Of a stretch of DNA of 64,000 bases, positions 32,391 to 41,092 are shown piece by piece. Every line of letters begins with the position of its first letter. Position 1 is the stretch's first letter. A program made the position numbers and the translations under genes. The notes under the pieces were generated by a model. That model made no database searches and was not told the DNA's origin. It worked only from the letters and a program-made list of their open reading frames with translations. This DNA comes from Thioclava atlantica. Its GTDB lineage: Bacteria > Pseudomonadota > Alphaproteobacteria > Rhodobacterales > Rhodobacteraceae. The stretch lies in NCBI RefSeq assembly GCF_000737065.1, contig NZ_AQRC01000004.1:186001-250000 (forward strand), in the 5' to 3' direction.

Positions 32391-34334
32391 ATGATGATCC
32401 GACGCCAATTCCTCGCGGCGCTCGCCGCTTCGACCTTCGCGCTGTCCCCGACGGTTCTGCGCGCGGCGTCCGGGGCGCTGGCCGATGCGCTCGCCTCCGC
32501 CCGATCCGGCAACTGGGACACCGCCGAAAACCTCGCGCGGCGGGTCGGCCCGCTCGGTTTCGACATCATCGAGTGGCAGCGCCTGCGGTCCGGCGAAGGC
32601 ACCTTCGCCGATTACATGGATTTCGCCACCCGACGCGACAATTGGCCGGGCATGCCCTTCCTGCGCGAGAAGGGCGAGGCGACGCTCGACGGGATCGCCC
32701 CCGAACAGGTGCTCGCCTATTTCCGGCTCGGGCCGCCCCAGACCGGAACCGGGGCGCTGGCGCTGATCGGGGCGCATCTGGCGCTCGGGCAGAAGAGCGC
32801 CGCGGCGAAGGTCGCCGAGACCGCCTGGCGCCACCTCACGCTGAGCAGCAGCGAACAGGCGAAGTTCCTTTCCGACTATTCCGATCTGGTCGCGCCGCAT
32901 CACGGCGGGCGAATGCAGAACATGCTCGATCACGGCCATCTCACCGATGCCCGCCGGATGCTCGATCTGGTGACGCCCGGCACCCGGGCGGTCGCCGCGG
33001 CCCGCATCGCGCTGCAGGCACGCGAAAACGGCGTCGACGACCTGATCGCCGCGGTGCCCGAATACATGGTGCGCGCCTCTGCCGGTCTTGCGCGCGACCG
33101 CGCCTGGTGGCGCTGGCGCGAGGGGCTGGAGGACGGGGCGGCGGACCTGATCCTCGAACGCTCGAACAGCGCATCTGATCTCGAGTCGCCCGAGCTCTGG
33201 GCCGATCTGCGCGGCGCACAGGCCCGCTGGGACCTGCGCGACAACAACCCGCAACGCGCCTACAAGCTCGCCGCGCGCCACCATCTGCCGCCGGGCGGCG
33301 CGGATTACGCCGATCTCGAATGGGTCGCGGGCTACGCGGCGTTGAAGCTCGGCGATGCCGCCACCGCGCTGCGCCATTTCCGCGATCTCGAGAAATCCGT
33401 GGACGGTCCGATCTCGTCCTCGCGGGCATGGTACTGGCAGGGCCGCGCGCTCGAAGTGATGGGCAAGACCGCCGAGGCGAAGGCCGCCTGGTCCAAGGGC
33501 GCGCAGAATCAGGACGCGTATTACGGGCTCTTGTCGGCAGAGCGCCTCGGCCTGCCGCTGCCCGCGCAAATCGCCAAGGGCGTCGATCTGCCCGACTGGC
33601 ATGACTACAAATTCACCAACAGTTCGGTCTTCAAGGCGGCACAACTGCTCTACGAGGCAGGCGACAGCGATCTTGCGGCGCGCTTCGTGCTGCATCTCGA
33701 GGAAAGCCTCGGGCCGGGCAACTTCGGAGCGCTCGCGAAATATGCACTTGCGCAGCGCGACGACTATCTCGCGCTGATCGTGGGCAAGCGCGCCGCGATC
33801 AAGGGCGAATTGCTGCCCCAGGCGCTCTGGCCGATCCCGGGCCTGACCAATCACGATCTGGGCGTTCCCGAGGAACTCGTCCTCGCCGTCGCCCGGCGCG
33901 AGAGCCAGTTCGCGACCGGCGTCGCCAGCGGCGTGGGCGCGCAAGGCCTGATGCAGCTGATGCCCGGCACCGCGAAGATGATGGCCGAGAAGACCGGGCT
34001 GAGCTATTCGCACGACCGGCTGACCAGCGATGCGACCTACAACCTCAAGCTCGGCGGGGCGTACCTCTCGACGCTGCGTGACCGGTTCGGCCCCTCGGTC
34101 GTGCTGATCGCGACGGGCTACAATGCCGGCCCGGGCCGTCCGCGGCGCTGGATCGAGGAACAGGGCGACCCACGGATCGCGACGGTGGACGTGGTCGACT
34201 GGGTCGAGATGATCCCCTTCACCGAGACCCGGAACTACACGATGCGCGTGGCCGAGGCGATCCCGCCCTATCGCGCGCGCCTGGGCAAGCCCGAGGTCAA
34301 GTTCACCGACATCCTGCGCGGCAAGGCGGAGTGA
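32391..34334 (+). CDS. Soluble lytic murein transglycosylase (Slt-type)
   Basis: The 647-residue protein has a signal peptide (about 1-26), a long alpha-helical superhelix (about 30-460) and a C-terminal SLT domain (about 490-620) with catalytic Glu504 in [11 protein letters not shown], then [20 protein letters not shown] and [12 protein letters not shown]. It cleaves peptidoglycan glycan strands to 1,6-anhydro products in the periplasm. Because FlgJ here lacks a muramidase domain and the gene lies just after the flagellar cluster, it could help rod penetration, but dapA/cell-wall context is equally suggestive. Confidence 0.92.
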   Translation: MMIRRQFLAALAASTFALSPTVLRAASGALADALASARSGNWDTAENLARRVGPLGFDIIEWQRLRSGEGTFADYMDFATRRDNWPGMPFLREKGEATLDGIAPEQVLAYFRLGPPQTGTGALALIGAHLALGQKSAAAKVAETAWRHLTLSSSEQAKFLSDYSDLVAPHHGGRMQNMLDHGHLTDARRMLDLVTPGTRAVAAARIALQARENGVDDLIAAVPEYMVRASAGLARDRAWWRWREGLEDGAADLILERSNSASDLESPELWADLRGAQARWDLRDNNPQRAYKLAARHHLPPGGADYADLEWVAGYAALKLGDAATALRHFRDLEKSVDGPISSSRAWYWQGRALEVMGKTAEAKAAWSKGAQNQDAYYGLLSAERLGLPLPAQIAKGVDLPDWHDYKFTNSSVFKAAQLLYEAGDSDLAARFVLHLEESLGPGNFGALAKYALAQRDDYLALIVGKRAAIKGELLPQALWPIPGLTNHDLGVPEELVLAVARRESQFATGVASGVGAQGLMQLMPGTAKMMAEKTGLSYSHDRLTSDATYNLKLGGAYLSTLRDRFGPSVVLIATGYNAGPGRPRRWIEEQGDPRIATVDVVDWVEMIPFTETRNYTMRVAEAIPPYRARLGKPEVKFTDILRGKAE

Positions 34335-34352
34335 TCCGGCGGCCGGCGCGTC

Positions 34353-35225
34353 TCAGCCCTGCGCCGCCACCCGCGCCCGCCAGAGCGTGAACAGCCCCGC
34401 GCTCACCACCACCGCGGCGCCGATCATCACGTTGAGCTCCAGCTCTTCGCGGAAGACGAGCACCCCGAGCGCCGAGGCGAAGACGAGCTGGAGATAGGCG
34501 AAAGGCTGGATCGCCGAGGCCTCGGCCACCTCATAGGCCTTGATCAGCAGGAAGTGCCCGGTCGCGGCGGTTAGGCACAGCACCGCCATCCATCCCCAGT
34601 CGCCCGGCGTCATGTTCTGCCAGTGCCAGATCCCCACGACGGTGATCACCACCGCCCCGACGACACCGGTATAGAAGAACGACACCGAGGCGGGATCCAC
34701 CCGGCCCACATAGCGCGTCATCAGCGAGTAGAGCGCGAAAAGGAGCGCGGCCGCGAGCGGGATCAGCGCATAGGGCGTGAAGACCCCGATCCCGGGCTGC
34801 AGGATGATCAGAACCCCAACGAAGCCCACGCCGATCGCGACGAGCCGGCGCCAGCCCACCTTCTCGCCCAGAACCGGCCCCGAGAGCGCGGCGACCAGCA
34901 GCGGATAGCAGGCGAAGACCGCATGGGAATGGACGAGGCCGAGATAGACGAAGGCCTGCACCATCACGATCACCTCGGTGATCAGCACGACCGACCGGAT
35001 CAGCTGCGCGACCGGCATTTCCGAACGCGTCGCCCGCCGCAAGCCGCCCGGGCTGCGCGCCGCGACCGTCAGCACGAAGGCGGCGAAGAACCAGAACCGC
35101 ACCATCAGCGCCATGTAGACGTTGTAGGTCTCGGCCAGATGGCGCGAGATCCCGTCCTGCATCGCGAAGATGAAGGTCACCGCGACCATCAGCACGATGC
35201 CGCGGCGATTGCTCTGCTCAACCAT
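34353..35225 (-). CDS. EamA/DMT-family transporter
   Basis: The 290-residue protein has ten predicted membrane helices arranged as two EamA repeats (about 8-140 and 150-285), with VFACYPLLVAALSGPVLGEK at the end of the first and LQLVFASALGVLVFREELEL in the second. The family exports or imports small metabolites; the substrate cannot be read from sequence. It overlaps mnmD by 8 bases and is probably co-transcribed with it. Confidence 0.88.
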   Translation of the reverse strand: MVEQSNRRGIVLMVAVTFIFAMQDGISRHLAETYNVYMALMVRFWFFAAFVLTVAARSPGGLRRATRSEMPVAQLIRSVVLITEVIVMVQAFVYLGLVHSHAVFACYPLLVAALSGPVLGEKVGWRRLVAIGVGFVGVLIILQPGIGVFTPYALIPLAAALLFALYSLMTRYVGRVDPASVSFFYTGVVGAVVITVVGIWHWQNMTPGDWGWMAVLCLTAATGHFLLIKAYEVAEASAIQPFAYLQLVFASALGVLVFREELELNVMIGAAVVVSAGLFTLWRARVAAQG

Positions 35226-35892
35226 GTTTCACCCCGCGCGACATGTGGCGCTTGTGTCCGAAACCGGGGCTGCGCGTCACCTCGAAGCCCGCCGCTTCCA
35301 GACCCCGGCGCACGAAACCCGCGGCCGTATAGGTCGCGAATGTACCGCCCTCAGCGCTATGCGCCCCGACCTCGGCCATCAGATCCGCGCCCCAGAGTTC
35401 TGGGTTCTTCGCGGGCGAGAACCCGTCGAGAAACCACGCATCGGCGCGCCCCTCCCAACCCGGCAGCGTCTCGCGCGCGTCCCCCTCGATCACCTCGACC
35501 GAGACGGGGCCAAGCCGGAACGCCCGCTGCCCGGCCGCCCAGGCCTCGAGATAGGGCCCGGCCACGGCCTCGGCCTCGGGAAATGCGGCGAGCGCGCGCG
35601 AGATCTCCTGCGCGGTCATCGGGAAAGCCTCGAAGGAGGTGAAGCGGATCGGGCAGTCCGCCGGGCAGGCGAGGCGCAGCGCCAGCAGGTTCAACCCCGT
35701 GCCGAAGCCCAGTTCGGCCACCTGAAATCCCGGGCGCAGCCGCGCAGGCAGATCGTTTCCCGCCAGAAAGACATGACGCGTCTCGGCCAGCCCCCCGGCA
35801 AGGCTGAAATAGGGATCGTCGAAGCGGCGCGAGACCGGCACGCGGTCGTCACGCCAATCGAGATCGGCTTTGCTCTGGTCAGGCGCGGTCAT
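35218..35892 (-). CDS. mnmD: tRNA 5-methylaminomethyl-2-thiouridine methyltransferase MnmD
   Basis: The 224-residue protein matches the methyltransferase half of MnmC: the substrate/dimer region RFDDPYFSLAGGLAETRHVF (about 24-43), SAM-binding GFGTGLNLLA (about 65-74) and the DUF752 signature AWFLDGFSPAKNPELW (about 150-165). It completes wobble-uridine modification (nm5s2U to mnm5s2U). The ATG at 35892 is chosen since it begins the conserved part. In enterobacteria it is fused to the FAD domain; here the two are separate divergent genes (see 35942-36991). Confidence 0.9.
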   Translation of the reverse strand: MTAPDQSKADLDWRDDRVPVSRRFDDPYFSLAGGLAETRHVFLAGNDLPARLRPGFQVAELGFGTGLNLLALRLACPADCPIRFTSFEAFPMTAQEISRALAAFPEAEAVAGPYLEAWAAGQRAFRLGPVSVEVIEGDARETLPGWEGRADAWFLDGFSPAKNPELWGADLMAEVGAHSAEGGTFATYTAAGFVRRGLEAAGFEVTRSPGFGHKRHMSRGVKHG

Positions 35893-35941
35893 CGGAGGTA
35901 GTCCACAAGTTCCGGCCAAGCCTTGGAACAGGACGCGGCGA

Positions 35942-36991
35942 ATGACAAGTGGCAGACCCGATCTGACAGTGCGCGGCGGCGGCATCTTCGGCCTCGCGAT
36001 CGCCTATGAGGCGGCGCGGCGCGGCGCGAGGATCCGGCTGATCGAACGGATCCGCATCGGCGCGGGCAGCTCGGGCGGGCATGTCGGTGCGCTGGCTCCC
36101 CATGTGCCCGAGCAATGGAACCCGAAGAAGCAGTTCCAGTTCGAAAGCCTGCAGATGGCCGAAGGTTTCTGGGCGGGCGTGGCCGGGACCGGTGGTGGCG
36201 ATCCGGGCTATGCGCGGTTCGGCCGGATCCAGCCGCTCGCCGACGAGGCGCAGATCGCCCGCGCCAGGGACCGCGCGGAGGGCGCCGCCGCGCTCTGGCA
36301 GGGCTTCGCGCAATGGCGCATCGCGCCGGTCGCCGAATTCGGCCCCTTCGCGCCGCCCTCGCCCACCGGCCTGGTGATCCACGACACGCTCTCGGCCCGC
36401 GCCAATCCGCGCGCCGCCGACGCCGCGCTCGTCGCCGCGCTGGAAGCGATGGGCGCCGAGATCGTGATCGGCGAAGCGGAGGAAATCGGCCCGGTGATCC
36501 ACGCCACCGGCGCCCCCGGCCTCGCGGATCTCGCAGCCGCCCTCGGCAAACCCGTCGGCAATGGCGTGAAGGGGCAATCGGCGCTGCTGAAATTCGACGC
36601 GGGCGACGTCCCGCAGATCTATGCCGAGAGCCTGCATATCATTCCCCATTCCGACGGCACCGTCGCGATCGGTTCGACCTCGGAACGCGACTTCGACGCG
36701 CCCGACACCACCGATGCCCGGCTCGAGGCGCTGATCGACAAGGCCCGCAGCCTTTGTCCGCCCCTCGCTGCTGCCCCGGTGATCGACCGCTGGGCCGGCC
36801 TGCGCCCCCGTGCGAAATCCCGTGCGCCGATGCTGGGCCCCTGGCCCGGGCGGGAGGGCCATTTCATCGCCAATGGGGGCTTCAAGATCGGCTTCGGCAT
36901 GGCCCCGAAAGTCGCGCAGGTCATGGTCGATCTGGTACTGGAGCAGCGAGACGCGATCCCCGACGGCTTCCGCGTGACGGACAACCTCTGA
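35942..36991 (+). CDS. FAD-dependent oxidoreductase, MnmC C-terminal-like (tRNA cmnm5U oxidase candidate)
   Basis: The 349-residue protein has an N-terminal Rossmann FAD-binding motif, GGGIFGLAIAYEAARRGAR (about 12-30), and DAO-fold features VIHATGAPG, then GWAGLRPRAKSRAPMLGPWP-like sequence and a C-terminal GGFKIGFGMAPKVAQVMVDL. It is divergent from mnmD with 49 bases between the starts. This pairing implies it supplies the oxidase step (cmnm5s2U to nm5s2U) otherwise fused in MnmC. A more general D-amino-acid-dehydrogenase-like role cannot be excluded. Confidence 0.8.
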   Translation: MTSGRPDLTVRGGGIFGLAIAYEAARRGARIRLIERIRIGAGSSGGHVGALAPHVPEQWNPKKQFQFESLQMAEGFWAGVAGTGGGDPGYARFGRIQPLADEAQIARARDRAEGAAALWQGFAQWRIAPVAEFGPFAPPSPTGLVIHDTLSARANPRAADAALVAALEAMGAEIVIGEAEEIGPVIHATGAPGLADLAAALGKPVGNGVKGQSALLKFDAGDVPQIYAESLHIIPHSDGTVAIGSTSERDFDAPDTTDARLEALIDKARSLCPPLAAAPVIDRWAGLRPRAKSRAPMLGPWPGREGHFIANGGFKIGFGMAPKVAQVMVDLVLEQRDAIPDGFRVTDNL

Positions 36992-36993
36992 CA

Positions 36994-37131
36994 GGGGGCT
37001 CTGCCCCCTCGGGCTGGCGCCCTCTCCCCCGGGATATTTCACGCATTTGGAAGCAGGAGAGGGCGCGTCCCTTCCAGATGCCGGAAATATCCCGGGGGAC
37101 GCGCGTCAGCGCGCGGGGGCAGCGCCCCCTC
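36994..37131. repeat. Interspersed palindromic repeat, copy A
   Basis: Between mnmC2 and the desaturase gene, a 14-base inverted repeat (CCCCCGGGATATTT at 37026-37039, AAATATCCCGGGGG at 37085-37098) is flanked by GGGGGCTCTGCCCCCTC (36994-37010) and GGGGGCAGCGCCCCCTC (37115-37131), and contains GCATTTGGAAG (37043-37053). The same elements in the same order recur at 61754-61936. The right arm runs into the 3' end of the desaturase gene. Confidence 0.8.
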
Positions 37132-37849
37132 CGACGATCGCCGCGCGCGCGACCTCCTGATCGGTGATTCCGAAGCGGGGCGCGAATTTCTCGCGCGCCG
37201 CGATCAGGCGGGGGTCGTCGGGGCGCAGGCCCAGCGTGCGGATGAACTCGACCCGGCTCTGGCTCTTGAGTTGATCGCGCGAGATCGCGGTGCCCATCAT
37301 CCGGTCGATCACTTCGCCGCCCGCAGTGACGTGGAACCATTTCGAGAAATCCCGGAAATGGTGCTGGTTGTGGAGCGTCGACACCCGGCGCTCGACCCAG
37401 CCCTTCTTCACATTCACATGGGCGGTGGTGTGGAACCATTCATAGCCGAGGAAGGTCCCCGCGCCGCCGAGCGGGACGACCGCGACCGCGATGTCGAAGG
37501 CATGGGTCAGACCGAAGAACGACAGGATCGCCCAGAGCAGAAGCGTATTGCCGACCAGAACCGGCACGATCACCGAAAGCGGAGCGAAGAGCAGCGGCCA
37601 GCAGGTCGGGAATTCGTGATGCCCGTAATGGACCCGGTAGAGCCAGTTGAACGCCCATTGCCGCTTCGGCGGCGCCATGTGGAAGATGTAGCGGTGCAGC
37701 CCGTATTCGTTGAGCATCTGCGCCGGGATCCCCAGAAGCGCCACCGCCCAGAGCCAGACCGGCCCCTGCGCCGTATGGACCACAGCCGCCAGAACGACCG
37801 CGATCATCACCCAGATCGACAGATGAGACAGCATCAACCGCAACCGCAT
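37106..37849 (-). CDS. Fatty-acid hydroxylase / sterol desaturase family membrane protein
   Basis: The 247-residue protein has several membrane helices and the histidine clusters of the family: HRYIFH (about 52-57), HYGHHE (about 73-78), HTTAH (about 122-126) and HNQHHF (about 142-147), which ligate a di-iron centre. It likely hydroxylates or desaturates a lipid; the substrate is unknown. The ATG at 37849 is preceded by GGGGAGGAA. Its last eight codons lie inside interspersed repeat copy A, so the C-terminal Gly/Ala/Pro residues derive from the repeat. Confidence 0.85.
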   Translation of the reverse strand: MRLRLMLSHLSIWVMIAVVLAAVVHTAQGPVWLWAVALLGIPAQMLNEYGLHRYIFHMAPPKRQWAFNWLYRVHYGHHEFPTCWPLLFAPLSVIVPVLVGNTLLLWAILSFFGLTHAFDIAVAVVPLGGAGTFLGYEWFHTTAHVNVKKGWVERRVSTLHNQHHFRDFSKWFHVTAGGEVIDRMMGTAISRDQLKSQSRVEFIRTLGLRPDDPRLIAAREKFAPRFGITDQEVARAAIVGGGAAPAR

Positions 37850-37923
37850 CGCATTCCTCCCCGAAACGTCCTCCGGGAGAGAGCGTGCCACGGGTCCGCG
37901 CAGGCGCAAAGCGTTTCGCCGCG

Positions 37924-38340
37924 TCAGTCCTCTTCGCGCGCGGCCTCGGTTTCCTTCTTCACTGCCAATTCGCCCTCGGACGTATCCGCATCGGCCTGAT
38001 GGACCGCCCATTCGCCCTCGCCCGCGGGTTCGGGAAGCGTCTCGGCGGGCCAATCGCGAAAGATATTGGCCTTGGAGATGAAATGCGCGGTGATCGGCGC
38101 GGTGAGGAAGATGAAGACCGTCACCATCAGCTCGTGCAGGGTGATATGGCCCTGCTTGGTCGCGAACCACAGCATCGAGGCGATCAGGATGGCCCCCACC
38201 CCCAGCGTCGCCGATTTGGTCGGCGCATGCAGTCGCGTCATCGGATCGGGCAGTTTCACCAGCCCGAGGCTGCCGACGAAACCAAAGATCCCGCCGATTA
38301 CCAGCAGCGCGGAAATCACGATATCCCAGAGAAGTTCCAT
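37924..38340 (-). CDS. mrpG: Mrp cation/proton antiporter subunit MrpG
   Basis: The 138-residue protein has three membrane helices and the MrpG/PhaG motif GSLGLVKLPDPMTRLHAPTK (about 23-42), followed by a charged tail (100-138). It is the last gene of mrpA-C-D-E-F-G, 7 bases after mrpF. The Mrp complex exchanges Na+ or K+ for H+ at the inner membrane. Confidence 0.93.
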   Translation of the reverse strand: MELLWDIVISALLVIGGIFGFVGSLGLVKLPDPMTRLHAPTKSATLGVGAILIASMLWFATKQGHITLHELMVTVFIFLTAPITAHFISKANIFRDWPAETLPEPAGEGEWAVHQADADTSEGELAVKKETEAAREED

Positions 38341-38347
38341 GATCGCC

Positions 38348-38617
38348 TCACTCGATGATGTCGCCGCGCAGGATGAATTTGGCGAAGGCCACGGTCGCGA
38401 CGAACCCTGTCATCGCGTAGAGCACCGAGGCCTCGAAGAAGAGCGCCGTGCCCTCCCAGATGCCGAAGAGCACGATCATCGCGATCGCGTTCACCGCCAT
38501 CGTGTCGAGCGCAAGCACCCTGTCGGTCACGCCGGGCGACTTGATGACGCGGTAGAGGTTGAAGATCAGCGCCGCCGAATAGCAGGCGATGGCGAAGATC
38601 AGGGCATAGGTGATCAT
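38348..38617 (-). CDS. mrpF: Mrp cation/proton antiporter subunit MrpF
   Basis: The 89-residue protein has three membrane helices and the MrpF signature YRVIKSPGVTDRVLALDTMA (about 22-41). The ATG at 38617 overlaps the mrpE stop by 4 bases; the longer frame upstream is a shadow of mrpE. Translational coupling along the whole operon is evident. Confidence 0.93.
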   Translation of the reverse strand: MITYALIFAIACYSAALIFNLYRVIKSPGVTDRVLALDTMAVNAIAMIVLFGIWEGTALFFEASVLYAMTGFVATVAFAKFILRGDIIE

Positions 38618-39105
38618 TCGAAAATCTCCTTCAGGCGGGCTTCGTAACGGGTCTTGATCTCGTCGCGCACCGCATCGGCATCGGGGGCGTGCAGGCAGTG
38701 TACCAGCAGCGAATGCCCGTCGGCGGCCAGTTCGGCGGTCAGCGTTCCGGGCGTCATGGTGATCGTTCCGGCCAGCACGGTGATCGCCTCGGGCGTGACC
38801 AGATCGAGCGGCACGACGACCCAGGCCGGGTGCAGATCCCGGTTCGGCATGAACAGCACGATCCGGGCCACGGTGATATTGGCCACGATGATGTCCCAGA
38901 TCACCACGCCGACATATTCGATGATCTTCAGCGGGTTCGCGATCCGCGGGCGCGCGGGCCAGTAGGGTGCGGTGACCCAGGGGATCACCAGCCCCACCAG
39001 CACCGCGAAGACCAGCGAGTTGAGCGTGTAGGCATTGGCCAGCAGCAGCCAGACCAGGATCAGGGTCAGCGTGAGATAGGGGTGGGGCAGGAACTTGCGG
39101 ATCAT
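38614..39105 (-). CDS. mrpE: Mrp cation/proton antiporter subunit MrpE
   Basis: The 163-residue protein has N-terminal membrane helices (about 10-45), then IIEYVGVVIWDIIVANITVA (about 62-81) and LAGTITMTPGTLTAEL (about 111-126), all typical of MrpE. The ATG at 39105 has a GGAGG sequence upstream; an ATG six codons before is possible. It starts 15 bases after mrpD. Confidence 0.92.
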   Translation of the reverse strand: MIRKFLPHPYLTLTLILVWLLLANAYTLNSLVFAVLVGLVIPWVTAPYWPARPRIANPLKIIEYVGVVIWDIIVANITVARIVLFMPNRDLHPAWVVVPLDLVTPEAITVLAGTITMTPGTLTAELAADGHSLLVHCLHAPDADAVRDEIKTRYEARLKEIFE

Positions 39106-39119
39106 CTCTCGGCCTCCCC

Positions 39120-40757
39120 TCAATGCGCGGCCGGGGCGTCATGCCCGGTCGCCGCGCCCTCGTCGCGCATGTCTTCGATCACGTTCATATGGCCATGCTC
39201 CTGCGCACCGATCCGGGCGGCCTCCTGCGCACGCGCCTCGGCGCCCGCCAGCACGGCGTCGATATATTGCCGCGGCGTGAAGAGCTGCGCCGCGGTGCCT
39301 TGCACCCAGTTGCTCACCGGCCCGGCAAGGACCGTCAACCCGACGAGACCGGCGAGAAGCAGCCCCGTCGCGGTGAAGGCAAGCGCGGGGGCGGAGGCAT
39401 CCTTCGCCGGTTCCGGCCCCTCGCCCTCCTCGACCTCGACCGCATAGGCGCGCCAGAACACTTGGCTGCCGGCGCGGGCGAAGCCGATGATCGCGACGAG
39501 CGAGGTGATCAGCACCGCCCCCCAGAGCCACCATTGCCCCCGCGTCGCATCGAGGATCATCAGCTTGCCGAGGAAGCCCGAAAGCGGCGGCATCCCCGCC
39601 ATCGCGATCGCGCCCATGAAGAACATCGCGGCGATCAGCCCGTGATTGGCGATCTTCGGCGCATCGGTGAGCGACAGCCCCCAGCGGCCGCGCCGCTCGC
39701 GCACCAGATCGGCGATCAGGAACAGCACCGCCGCCACCAGCGTCGAATGGATCATGTAATAGAGCCCCGCCGAGGTGGCGCCCTGGGTGAATTGCGCGAA
39801 AGCCAGCATCATGGTCCCGACCGAACCGATCACCGAATAGGCGACGGCCCTCCCCATGTCGCGCGCGCCCAGGATCCCGACCATCCCGATCACCAGCGTC
39901 ACGCCGGCCGCCGGAAGCAGGATGTCATGGGCGAGCGTGCCCGTCGTCCCGGTGATCGGGAAGACCAGCGTATAGACCCGGACGATTGCATAGACGCCGA
40001 CCTTGGTCATGATCGCAAACAGCGCGGCCACCGGTCCGGGGGCGTTCGTGTAGGTCGCGGGCAGCCAGAACTGGAACGGCACCAGCGCCGCCTTGACCGC
40101 GAAGACCAGCATCAGGAGCGCCGCGCCGACCTTGATCAGCGCGGTCTGATCGGGCGGCATCTGGGCCACTTTCACCGCGAGATCGGCCATGTTGAGCGTG
40201 CCGGTCACCGAATAGATCGTGCCGAGCGCAAAAAGGAACAGCGTCGAGCCCGCGAGGTTGTAGACGACGTATTGCACCCCCGATTTCAGCCGCGCGCGCC
40301 CGCCGCTATGGATCATCAAGCCGTAAGAGGCGATCAGCAGCACCTCGAAGAAGACGAAGAGGTTGAACGCATCGCCCGTCAGGAAAGCCCCGTTGAGCCC
40401 CATCATCTGGAACTGCATCAGCGAATGGAAATGCCAGCCGCGCCGGTCCCAGCCCGACCCGATCCCGTAAAGGACGATCACCAGCCCGAGGAGCGCGTTG
40501 AGCACCAGCATCATCGCCGAGAGCCGGTCGAGCACGAGCACGATCCCGTAGGGCGGGTCCCAGTCGCCGAGGCGATAGACCTCGGGCGGGTGCATGGTGG
40601 CCGAGACCGCGAGCGCGATCGCGAGGATCAGCAGCGCGGACATGCCGATGATCGAGGCCACGCGTTGCGTCACCAGATCGTAGCGCATCCACAACACGAT
40701 CAGAGGCGCGAGCATCGCCGGCAGGACGACCGGCGCGATGATCCAGTGCTCCATCAT
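39120..40757 (-). CDS. mrpD: Mrp cation/proton antiporter subunit MrpD
   Basis: The 545-residue polytopic protein belongs to the ND2/4/5 proton-translocating family: MGLNGAFLTGDAFNLFVFFE (about 117-136), then KAALVPFQFWLPATYTNAPG with the antiporter Lys, and AMAGMPPLSGFLGKLMI. The start overlaps the mrpC stop by 4 bases. It is 545 residues, slightly longer than many MrpD, owing to an Ala/Glu-rich C-terminal tail. Confidence 0.95.
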   Translation of the reverse strand: MMEHWIIAPVVLPAMLAPLIVLWMRYDLVTQRVASIIGMSALLILAIALAVSATMHPPEVYRLGDWDPPYGIVLVLDRLSAMMLVLNALLGLVIVLYGIGSGWDRRGWHFHSLMQFQMMGLNGAFLTGDAFNLFVFFEVLLIASYGLMIHSGGRARLKSGVQYVVYNLAGSTLFLFALGTIYSVTGTLNMADLAVKVAQMPPDQTALIKVGAALLMLVFAVKAALVPFQFWLPATYTNAPGPVAALFAIMTKVGVYAIVRVYTLVFPITGTTGTLAHDILLPAAGVTLVIGMVGILGARDMGRAVAYSVIGSVGTMMLAFAQFTQGATSAGLYYMIHSTLVAAVLFLIADLVRERRGRWGLSLTDAPKIANHGLIAAMFFMGAIAMAGMPPLSGFLGKLMILDATRGQWWLWGAVLITSLVAIIGFARAGSQVFWRAYAVEVEEGEGPEPAKDASAPALAFTATGLLLAGLVGLTVLAGPVSNWVQGTAAQLFTPRQYIDAVLAGAEARAQEAARIGAQEHGHMNVIEDMRDEGAATGHDAPAAH

Positions 40758-41092
40758 CGTCCGTCCTCCTCGGTCTCGAGGTCGATCCGGTCATTGCTCG
40801 CCTCGATGAAGGCGCCGAGCGCGAGCATGACCACGACCGCCGTCATCCCGAAGGAGATCACGATCGCGGTCAGCACCAGGGCCTGCGGGATCGGATCGGT
40901 GTAGGAGGTGACGCCGTCGCGCAGGATCGGGGGCTGGTTCACCACCAGCCGCCCCGTCGCGAAGAGGAACACGTTCACCGCGTAGGACAGAAGCGACATC
41001 CCCACCACGACCGGGAAGGTGCGCAGGCGCAGGATCATGTAGATGCCGGCGGCGGTCAGCACGCCGATGGCCGATGCGACAAGCACTTCCAT
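40754..41092 (-). CDS. mrpC: Mrp cation/proton antiporter subunit MrpC
   Basis: The 112-residue protein is NuoK-like with three membrane helices: VLTAAGIYMILRLRTFPVVV (about 13-32), SYAVNVFLFATGRL and the DPIPQALVLTAIVISFGMTA motif (about 67-86) typical of MrpC. Its ATG shares one base with the mrpA stop. Confidence 0.95.
   Translation of the reverse strand: MEVLVASAIGVLTAAGIYMILRLRTFPVVVGMSLLSYAVNVFLFATGRLVVNQPPILRDGVTSYTDPIPQALVLTAIVISFGMTAVVVMLALGAFIEASNDRIDLETEEDGR

Noticed and set aside
39123-40904. A 593-codon plus-strand frame opposite mrpD/mrpC
   Set aside because: Antisense shadow of two well-conserved membrane proteins.
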